From Inhella inkyongensis (GTDB taxonomy: Bacteria > Pseudomonadota > Gammaproteobacteria > Burkholderiales > Burkholderiaceae_C): 64,000 nucleotides of DNA. This document shows positions 1-5,703 of this stretch, in pieces. How positions within the stretch are numbered: the stretch's first letter is position 1; each line of letters starts with the position of its first letter. The stretch lies in assembly GCF_005952805.1 (NCBI RefSeq), contig NZ_CP040709.1, forward strand, positions 2,976,001 through 3,040,000, written 5' to 3'. Both the position numbers and the translations under genes were made by a program. The notes under the pieces were generated by a model. The model saw only the letters and a list, made by a program, of their open reading frames with translations. It was not told the DNA's origin and did no database searches.

Positions 1-523
1 CTTCGTCCAGCATCTCGCACAGCGCGCGGGTGCGCTGGGTCTCGGCTTCGTAGTTGTCCAGGAACTGCAGGGCCGACTTGGTGAACTCGGTGGGCTCGCC
101 CTTGTCGTCGAACAGGGCCTCGCCCTCGGTGGTCGAGAAACCTTCCCACTGCTCGTCCATGCAGACGGCGACCTGATCACCGCCGTCCACACCGGCCATG
201 GCGAAGGGGTAGCGACGCACATAAGCGGGGGCGTACTCGGCGTCCCACTGGCCGTCGGCCTTCAGGAACAGGTTCTCGCCCTGCTTCAGGCCCAGCACGG
301 CCAGAGGCATCAGGGGGGCGGGCTTGCCGTCCTTGCCCTCTCCGGCACGCACGAACACGATGGGGTATTCGCGGCAGCTGTCAGCAAACTCGATGACATT
401 CAGGAACACCGAGTTCAGTTCCGCGGCCTGCTTCAGGCCGCCCACATCGCTGCGCACGCGCAGATTGCGGTGTTGCACACGGTCCAGAGCGACCAGGCTG
501 CGGTACATGGGGGGGAATTTCAT
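1..523 (-). CDS. SapC-like family protein (3' end outside window)
   Basis: The reading frame starts at the ATG complementary to 521-523 and runs off the left edge, so only about the first 174 residues are visible. The N-terminus (MKFPPMYRSLVALDRVQHRN) followed by a stretch around VFLNVIEFADSCREYPIVFV and a tryptophan-rich middle fits the SapC family of cytoplasmic proteins often found beside cupin or tryptophan halogenase genes. Despite the name, it is not the SapC permease: no membrane segments are visible. The molecular role of the family is poorly known. The C-terminal end and the neighbouring gene on that side cannot be seen. Confidence 0.75.
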   Translation of the reverse strand, partial: MKFPPMYRSLVALDRVQHRNLRVRSDVGGLKQAAELNSVFLNVIEFADSCREYPIVFVRAGEGKDGKPAPLMPLAVLGLKQGENLFLKADGQWDAEYAPAYVRRYPFAMAGVDGGDQVAVCMDEQWEGFSTTEGEALFDDKGEPTEFTKSALQFLDNYEAETQRTRALCEMLDE

Positions 524-576
524 GGGGTACTTTCAAAGAGATGAATGCCGATGGGGCTGGGCGCCCCGGCTTGAGG

Positions 577-1860
577 TCAGGAAAGGCGTGTCACCAGCAC
601 CTTGTCCACACGCTTGCCGTCGAGGTCCACGACCTCGAAACGCCAGCCCTCCCACTCCACCGCGTCGGCTGTGCGCGGCAGGCGGCCCAGCAGCAGCATG
701 ATCATGCCGGCCAGGGTGTTGTAGCGCCCGCGCTCTTCCTCGGGCAGTTCCTTCAATTCCAAACGGTCCTTGAGCTCCGGCGCCGGAATCAGGCCATCGA
801 TCAACCAACTGCCGTCGCCACGCGGCGTGGCCCAGGCCTCGCCGTCCGAGGGCGCATTGAACTCGCCGGCAATGGCCTCCAGCAGGTCACGCAGCGCGAT
901 CACGCCCTGCACCTCGCCGTACTCGTCCACCACAAAGACCAAGGGCGCGTCGCTGGCGCGGAATTGTTCCAGCAGTTCCATGCCGGACAGGGTCTCAGGC
1001 ACAAAGACCGGCGGCACCACGCTGCCCACCAGATCCAAGGCTTCCCCTGAGAGCGCGCGCGCCAGCAGGTCTTGCGCCGACACCAAGCCCAGCACATCCG
1101 ACAGATCGCCGCGGCACACCGGGTAGCGGCTGTAACCATGCTCCCGCAGCACCGCCAACACCTCGGCGGGGCTGGCCTCGGCGTCCAGCCAGGCAATTTC
1201 GGCGCGCGGAATCATCATCGAACCGGCCTGGCGCTCATCCAGCCGGAACACATTGCGCACCATCTGGTGTTCGCTCTCTTCAATCACCCCGGCGTCCAGA
1301 CCCTCTTCCAAACTGGCCGCAATCTCTTCGGTGGTGACGCTGCGCTGCCCCATGTCCTTCAGGCCCAGCATGCGCAGCGTGGCCTCGGTGCAAAAGGACA
1401 GCAGGCGCACAAAGGGGCGGGTCAGGGCCGAGATCAAGTCCATCGGCGGCGCCACCCGGCGCGCGATCAACTCCGGATACAGCTGACCCAGGCGCTTGGG
1501 CACCAATTCGCCAAACACGATGGTGACAAAGGTGATGCACACCACCACCAGGCCGGTGGCGCTCAGGTTTGCGGCCTTCTCGCCCAGCGAGAACTGATGC
1601 TCCAGCCAGGTGGAGAGCGGCCCGGCAAACGCGGCCTCACCGACGATGCCATTCAGCACCCCGATGGAGGTGATGCCGATCTGGATGGTGGAGAGGAATT
1701 TGGTCGGGTTATCGTGCAGCGCCAGGGCCGCCGCGGCGCCCGACTCTCCGGCTTCCACCAGCACCTGCAGGCGGGCCTTGCGGCTGGCCGTCAGGGCCAT
1801 TTCCGACATCGCAAACCAGCCGTTGAGCAGAATCAAAAACAGTAAAAGCGCGGTATCCAT
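577..1860 (-). CDS. HlyC/CorC (CNNM/DUF21-CBS) family membrane protein
   Basis: A 427-residue inner-membrane protein of the CorC/HlyC/CNNM family, linked to divalent cation (Mg2+/Co2+) efflux or resistance. Residues 1 to about 180 form a DUF21 membrane domain, beginning with a hydrophobic helix and containing GELVPKR near residue 118. Two CBS domains follow (about 200-330, beginning near MMIPRAEIAWL), then a C-terminal CorC_HlyC domain. The length matches the family. It stands alone: the SapC-like gene downstream is separated by about 50 bases, and apaH is divergent. 'Hemolysin' in the family name is historical and no haemolytic activity is implied. Confidence 0.9.
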   Translation of the reverse strand: MDTALLLFLILLNGWFAMSEMALTASRKARLQVLVEAGESGAAAALALHDNPTKFLSTIQIGITSIGVLNGIVGEAAFAGPLSTWLEHQFSLGEKAANLSATGLVVVCITFVTIVFGELVPKRLGQLYPELIARRVAPPMDLISALTRPFVRLLSFCTEATLRMLGLKDMGQRSVTTEEIAASLEEGLDAGVIEESEHQMVRNVFRLDERQAGSMMIPRAEIAWLDAEASPAEVLAVLREHGYSRYPVCRGDLSDVLGLVSAQDLLARALSGEALDLVGSVVPPVFVPETLSGMELLEQFRASDAPLVFVVDEYGEVQGVIALRDLLEAIAGEFNAPSDGEAWATPRGDGSWLIDGLIPAPELKDRLELKELPEEERGRYNTLAGMIMLLLGRLPRTADAVEWEGWRFEVVDLDGKRVDKVLVTRLS

Positions 1861-2025
1861 TCAGCCAAGCGCAGCGCGCCTAAATAACGAAGCGCCGGCA
1901 GGCGGCGCGCGCGGCATTGTCTCAGCCCGCTCAAGCCGCGCCGCCTGCGGGTTCTCCCGCCCCCAGTGAGTGCAGGGCCGCCCCGAGCTCACTGCCCCCT
2001 CGGGGGGCGCTGACAATGCGCCCCT

Positions 2026-2847
2026 ATGCACTGGTTGATTGGTGATTTACAAGGCTGCGACGGCGCCCTGGGCCGACTGCTCGACCAGATCGGCTACTCG
2101 CCCTCTCGCGACCGCATCTGGCTGCTCGGCGATCTGGTCAGCCGCGGCCCCGACTCTCTTGCCACCCTGCGCCGCGCCGCCGCCCAGGGCTTCGACGCCG
2201 TGTTGGGCAACCACGACCTGCACCTGCTGGCCGTGGCTGCCGGCGTGCGCAAGGCCAAGAAGAGCGAGCACCTGGACGCTCTGCTGCAGGCACCCGACCG
2301 CGATGAACTGCTGGGCTGGCTGCGCCAACGCCCCCTGGTGGCCGAGGCAGAGGGCTGGCTGCTGGTGCACGCCGGGCTGCTGCCGCCCTGGCGCGCCGCC
2401 GATGCGCTGGGCCACTCGGCCGAGGTGCAAGCCCTGCTGGCCGACCCGCAAGCACTGCAAGACTTCTGGCCGCAGATGTACGGCAACCACCCCGACCGCT
2501 GGGAGCCCAGTCTGCAGGGCGTGGACCGCCTGCGCCTGATCATCAACACCTGCACCCGGCTGCGCTTTGTCCATGCCGATGGCCGCATGGACTTCGAACT
2601 CAAGGACGGCGCCGATACCGCCCCTCCTGGGCTGATGCCGTGGTTCGAACACCCCGAGCGCCAAAGCCTGGGGCAACCCATCGCCTTCGGCCATTGGTCC
2701 ACCCTGGGATTGATGAACCGGCCGGACCTGCTGGCACTGGACACCGGCTGCGTCTGGGGTGGCTGCCTGAGCGCCGCCCGCATCGACGGCGGACGGCGCG
2801 AGATCGTGCAGGTGCGCTGCGAGCAAGTTCAAAAGCTCGGCGCATGA
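2026..2847 (+). CDS. apaH: ApaH, symmetrical Ap4A hydrolase
   Basis: A 273-residue diadenosine tetraphosphatase that hydrolyses Ap4A to two ADP, a metallophosphatase of the PPP family. The metal-site motifs are all present: GDLQGC near the N-terminus, GDLVSRGPDS, GNHDLHLL and HAGLLPPW. Length is typical. No Shine-Dalgarno is visible before the ATG. A possible -10 (GACAAT, 2012-2017) lies so close that the mRNA may be nearly leaderless, which is an inference. The gene is not in an operon with folA or rsmA as in some bacteria. Its end overlaps the putative promoter of the tRNA-Ser locus downstream. Confidence 0.95.
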   Translation: MHWLIGDLQGCDGALGRLLDQIGYSPSRDRIWLLGDLVSRGPDSLATLRRAAAQGFDAVLGNHDLHLLAVAAGVRKAKKSEHLDALLQAPDRDELLGWLRQRPLVAEAEGWLLVHAGLLPPWRAADALGHSAEVQALLADPQALQDFWPQMYGNHPDRWEPSLQGVDRLRLIINTCTRLRFVHADGRMDFELKDGADTAPPGLMPWFEHPERQSLGQPIAFGHWSTLGLMNRPDLLALDTGCVWGGCLSAARIDGGRREIVQVRCEQVQKLGA

Positions 2848-2855
2848 GTGACAAT
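2828..2855 (+). promoter_or_regulatory. Putative sigma-70 promoter of the tRNA-Ser locus
   Basis: TTCAAA (2828-2833) and GACAAT (2850-2855) with a 16-base spacer. The expected start of transcription is around 2862, a few bases before the 5' end of the first, broken tRNA-Ser copy at 2869. It overlaps the last codons of apaH. If this is the tRNA promoter, the primary transcript crosses both broken copies before reaching the intact tRNA. Confidence 0.4.
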
Positions 2856-2868
2856 GCGCGCCCTTCGC

Positions 2869-2993
2869 GGAGGCTTGGGGGAGTGGTTTAACCCAGCAGT
2901 CTTGCTCAAGCTCCGCGAGGAGCTTGCGCCGAAGGGCGGCTTGCAGCGCAAGCTGACCGTAGGCAAAACTGCCGCAGCAGTTCAATCATCTGC
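2869..2993 (+). repeat. Broken tRNA-Ser unit 1: 36-nt 5' half + 60-nt double-hairpin insert
   Basis: First of two tandem 125-bp units. Positions 2869-2904 are identical to the first 36 nt of the intact tRNA-Ser at 3119, ending inside the anticodon. A 60-nt segment (2905-2964) follows that can fold as two hairpins: CAAGCTCC-gcga-GGAGCTTG and GCTTGC-agc-GCAAGC. The sequence AAAACTGCCG (2965-2974), which is what follows the break in the intact tRNA, then resumes. After it the unit diverges, with a T-loop-like AGTTCAATC. No 3' acceptor strand is present, so the unit cannot form a tRNA by itself. Confidence 0.85.
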
Positions 2994-3118
2994 GGAGGCT
3001 TGGGGGAGTGGTTTAACCCAGCAGTCTTGCTCAAGCTCCGCGAGGAGCTTGCGCCGAAGGGCGGCTTGCACCGCAAGCTGACCGTAGGCAAAACTGCCGC
3101 AGCAGTTCAATCATCTGC
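2994..3118 (+). repeat. Broken tRNA-Ser unit 2 (tandem copy of unit 1)
   Basis: Direct tandem duplicate of the preceding 125-bp unit with a single difference (G at 2946, C at 3071), so the duplication looks recent or is kept uniform. It begins with the same 36-nt tRNA-Ser 5' half and holds the same 60-nt double-hairpin insert. It abuts the intact tRNA gene, whose 5' end is at 3119. Confidence 0.85.
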
Positions 3119-3206
3119 GGAGGCTTGGGGGAGTGGTTTAACCCAGCAGTCTTGAAAACTGCCGGCTCGCAAGGGCCCGTGAGTTCGAATCTCACAGCCT
3201 CCGCCA
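3119..3206 (+). tRNA. tRNA-Ser (anticodon UGA)
   Basis: Complete 88-nt class II tRNA with encoded CCA. The acceptor stem is GGAGGCT/AGCCTCC. The anticodon stem is GCAGT/ACTGC around the loop CTTGAAA, giving anticodon TGA (3153-3155) for UCA codons. A long variable arm follows, then a T-arm GTGAG-TTCGAAT-CTCAC. It lies on the same strand as apaH and directly follows two broken copies of its own 5' half. A broken copy of its 3' end follows at 3209-3278. Confidence 0.95.
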
Positions 3207-3208
3207 AC

Positions 3209-3278
3209 TGAGTTCGGCAAAGACCGCGCAGCGGGCTTGGACGCGACGCCTGTCGCGGCAATCTCACAGCCTCCGCCA
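3209..3278 (+). repeat. Broken tRNA-Ser 3' end with 43-nt hairpin insert in the T-loop
   Basis: TGAGTTCG (3209-3216) and AATCTCACAGCCTCCGCCA (3260-3278) reproduce the T-arm and acceptor end of the tRNA at 3119-3206. They are separated by a 43-nt insert (3217-3259) exactly inside the T-loop. The insert again holds two small hairpins, CCGC-gca-GCGG and CGCGAC-gcct-GTCGCG. The 19-nt repeat of the tRNA 3' end could also be read as an att-like remnant, but no integrase or island is beside it. Confidence 0.75.
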
Positions 3279-3309
3279 AACAGCCTTCGAACAGAGCTGT
3301 CCGACGGCC

Positions 3310-4836
3310 TCAGCGCCCCACTCTTTCCCTCACCCACCCCAGCGCTGCCGCAAACGGCAGCGCGGATCGCGGCCGATAGGCGCTACGCCACAGGCCGCCG
3401 TGGCAGGCTTGATCCATGATCAGTTCATAGGGGTGCGCCAGGGCGATCTGCGGATCGCTCGGGGCGCGGTCGGTGCGCAGGTCATGCACCCACAGGGCGG
3501 CCATCAGCGCGTTCGTGGTCTCGGGCTGGAAGACTTCGATGCCAAAGGCCGAGGCGCCAGCAAAGCCGGCCGCCAGCGCCGGGTTCTTGACCACCGAACC
3601 GGTGGTGGTGCTTGGCGCCACGTTCAGACTGACCCGGTGCCCATGCGAACGCGCCCACAGCGCCCGCCACTGCTGCAGACGTTTGGCCAACGCGTAGTTC
3701 GGGCCCTGCTCCAGGATCAGGCTGTCCGCCACGCCATAGCGCCGCCCCTGCGGCCCGGCCAGCAACTGGCCCACATTGGCATGGAAGAAGCGCTCGCCCG
3801 CGGCCAGGCGCAGGGGCGACTGCAGGCCGCGCGACAACAGCGGCCTCTGCCCATAGGCGGCCTGGGCGGCCAGCGCCGCTTCTTCAGGGACGGCATAGAC
3901 ATCGGTGGGCGTGGCCAGATAGGCCAGGCTGCTGGCGGGCTGGGCGCTGAGCAACTGCGAGGCCACCATGTCCATCGCCAGCGAAAGACGCACATGGCGC
4001 TCGCCATCCAGATAGCCCAGGGCGGCCAGGTCCATGGGGCGCCCGAAGCCGCGCAGCCACTGCGCCACGCGCGGAGCCTCGCGCAGCAGGTCCACACCGG
4101 CCGCGGCCATCCAGTCCACGGTGTGGCCGCTGGCGCGCAGTGGCAGGTGCAAGGTGGCATTGCCCACCAGAACCAAGTCGGAGATGCGGCTCCAGACGTC
4201 GGCGCGATCCACATCCACCGCGTACAAATTGGCGCGCCAGCGCGCCAGCCAGCGCAGCGGGCCAGCCTCGCTGGCCGCCCCCAGCAGGGCCAAGTGCCGA
4301 TCTGACAGATCGAACCACTCAGGATGGCGCACGCAACGACCCAGCGCACGCGCGGCCGAGGGCTCGATGACTCCGGCCTCGACCCAACGCAACAGCTGCT
4401 CCAGCAGGGCATCGCCCTGAAGGTGGCGGCCCTGATAGGGCACATGCCAGGGTTGCGGCGAAGGGGCGCCCGCACCGCGCAGGGTCAGGGTGCTCAGCGA
4501 CTCGCCCTCGGGGCGCTCCAGGGCCTGGACCAGGCCCTGCTCCGCGCCCGCCCTGCTTTGCCAACGCAGGGTCTGCCAGGCGGCCTGCAGGCCGGCGCTA
4601 GCACTGGCCAGGGCCAGGTCCGGCCGCGCCAGGCCCCCCTCAACCAGCGCGCGGAAGTAGTCCGGATAGCGGCGTCGCCAGTGGCGCTCGGCCTCGGCGG
4701 CCTGGGCCAAACGACCGAGATTGAGGGCCCGCAGCGCAGCGGCGACGATGCGCGCACCGGCGGCCGTACTGCTGCGCTGGCCCTGGGCATCGGATGGAAA
4801 AACCAAGCCAGTCTCTGGATATGGGGGCGTCGTCAT
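3310..4836 (-). CDS. Conserved protein of unknown function, SDR-like Rossmann features
   Basis: A 508-residue protein not recognised with certainty. The middle resembles a degenerate nucleotide-binding fold, LLGAASEAGPLRWLARW followed by NLYAVDVDR, the usual spacing of a Gly-rich turn and an acidic end of strand 2. Further on, NYALAKR looks like the YxxxK active-site motif of short-chain dehydrogenases. The C-terminal third (NVAPSTTTGSVVKNPALA, then PETTNALMAALWVHDL) is compact and looks conserved. No signal peptide or membrane segment is obvious. The gene is alone: the tRNA locus lies downstream and the PEP-CTERM gene is divergent. An oxidoreductase is possible, but substrate and role are unknown. 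Confidence 0.7.
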   Translation of the reverse strand: MTTPPYPETGLVFPSDAQGQRSSTAAGARIVAAALRALNLGRLAQAAEAERHWRRRYPDYFRALVEGGLARPDLALASASAGLQAAWQTLRWQSRAGAEQGLVQALERPEGESLSTLTLRGAGAPSPQPWHVPYQGRHLQGDALLEQLLRWVEAGVIEPSAARALGRCVRHPEWFDLSDRHLALLGAASEAGPLRWLARWRANLYAVDVDRADVWSRISDLVLVGNATLHLPLRASGHTVDWMAAAGVDLLREAPRVAQWLRGFGRPMDLAALGYLDGERHVRLSLAMDMVASQLLSAQPASSLAYLATPTDVYAVPEEAALAAQAAYGQRPLLSRGLQSPLRLAAGERFFHANVGQLLAGPQGRRYGVADSLILEQGPNYALAKRLQQWRALWARSHGHRVSLNVAPSTTTGSVVKNPALAAGFAGASAFGIEVFQPETTNALMAALWVHDLRTDRAPSDPQIALAHPYELIMDQACHGGLWRSAYRPRSALPFAAALGWVRERVGR

Positions 4837-4893
4837 GGCGCGAAGCTTAGCGAGCCTGGGTCAGGTCAACGATCCGACTTCGACCTGCAAGGA

Positions 4894-4912
4894 CTGTCGG
4901 AAAAATTGACAG
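4894..4912 (+). promoter_or_regulatory. Palindromic activator site upstream of the PEP-CTERM gene
   Basis: CTGTC-N9-GACAG, a perfect 5+5 inverted repeat around an AT-rich centre (GGAAAAATT). It sits about 50 bases upstream of the -24 element of the sigma-54 promoter at 4963. This position is typical of an enhancer site for an NtrC-family activator. PEP-CTERM genes in other betaproteobacteria are controlled by the PrsK/PrsR system with RpoN, so a PrsR-type site is a reasonable inference. Confidence 0.5.
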
Positions 4913-4962
4913 CGCAGACTTCGTTAAGCAAAACAGTGCCTAAATTCAAGTATTTACGCAGG

Positions 4963-4978
4963 TGGCATGTGACTTGCT
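4963..4978 (+). promoter_or_regulatory. Sigma-54 (-24/-12) promoter
   Basis: TGGCATG-N4-TTGCT matches the sigma-54 consensus TGGCAYG-N4-TTGCW at every fixed position. The -12 GC is at 4976-4977, so transcription should start near 4989. A Shine-Dalgarno (GAAGGA, 5005-5010) and the ATG of the PEP-CTERM gene at 5018 follow. Confidence 0.7.
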
Positions 4979-5017
4979 CTACAGGCGGGTTTGCTTCTCA
5001 ACCCTGAAGGACACCCC

Positions 5018-5617
5018 ATGAAAAAAGTGTTGCTCGCCCTTTCCGTCTTGCTGGCTGGTGCCGCTCAAGCCCTGCCGGTGAACCTGACTGAGGACTTCGA
5101 AGCCTCCTTCCCGACCTGGGAGTCCGGCTGGTTGGGCAGCAATTCGAATCTGCGCAACTACTACGGAGTGGGCCAGGGCCGGGGAAACAATCCGGACGGC
5201 CTGTGGATCCACGACAACGGGCTGGATGCCAGCAACAACTCGCTGATTCAGTTCGGCGCTGGCTTCGGTGCGCAGATCACCCATTTCTCGATTGACGTCA
5301 CCACCTTTGTGCAGGGTGCGCTGTTCGAGGCCTATGACATGAGCGGTCAGCTCCTGAACAGCTCGGCGATTACCGTGATGGGCGGCGCCTTCACGGACCC
5401 CGGCAACTACCAGACCATTTCCTTCAGCAGCACCAATGGGGTGTCGCGCTTCCGGATCAGCAACCCGACCAACGGCATCGAGGGCAACACCTCGATCGAC
5501 AACGTGGCTGTCACGCTGAACGGCAACACGCAGCATGTGCCGGAACCCGCCACGCTGGCACTGACCGGCTTGGGCCTGCTGGGCGCCGGCTTCGCACGCC
5601 GCGCACGCAAGGGCTGA
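5018..5617 (+). CDS. PEP-CTERM sorting domain-containing secreted protein
   Basis: A 199-residue exported protein with an N-terminal signal peptide (MKKVLLALSVLLAGAAQA) and a C-terminal PEP-CTERM tail. The tail is VPEPATLALTGLGLLGAG followed by a basic end, FARRARKG. In known systems this tail is recognised and cut by exosortase EpsH/XrtA during export, in step with exopolysaccharide production. The body is rich in Asn, Gly and Ser and looks like a beta-sandwich. The ATG at 5018 is chosen because it starts the signal peptide and has GAAGGA 7 bases upstream. Neither an exosortase nor polysaccharide genes are in the window. The sigma-54 promoter upstream fits PrsR-type control. Confidence 0.9.
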   Translation: MKKVLLALSVLLAGAAQALPVNLTEDFEASFPTWESGWLGSNSNLRNYYGVGQGRGNNPDGLWIHDNGLDASNNSLIQFGAGFGAQITHFSIDVTTFVQGALFEAYDMSGQLLNSSAITVMGGAFTDPGNYQTISFSSTNGVSRFRISNPTNGIEGNTSIDNVAVTLNGNTQHVPEPATLALTGLGLLGAGFARRARKG

Positions 5618-5660
5618 ACCCCGACACACCGCAGCTTCGGCCTGCGGCGCTTGGGATCAA

Positions 5661-5685
5661 CAGGGAGCCTTCGGGCTCCCTGTTT
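5661..5685. terminator. Rho-independent terminator, convergent genes
   Basis: AGGGAGCC-ttcg-GGCTCCCT (5662-5681) with a stable UUCG tetraloop, followed by TTT on the plus strand. It lies between the PEP-CTERM gene and the convergent heparinase-like gene and could serve both. Confidence 0.75.
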
Positions 5686-5703
5686 ACTTTCCGGGCTGGA
5701 ATT

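Noticed and set aside
3188..3278. A genomic island bounded by the 19-nt repeat of the tRNA-Ser 3' end
   Set aside because: The two copies are only 72 bases apart with no integrase or cargo between them. A broken tRNA copy explains it better.
2848..3279. The 125-bp direct repeats as a CRISPR array, or short ORFs across them
   Set aside because: Only two abutting units, no unique spacers, and each unit is explained by tRNA-Ser sequence plus hairpins. The ORFs are by-products.
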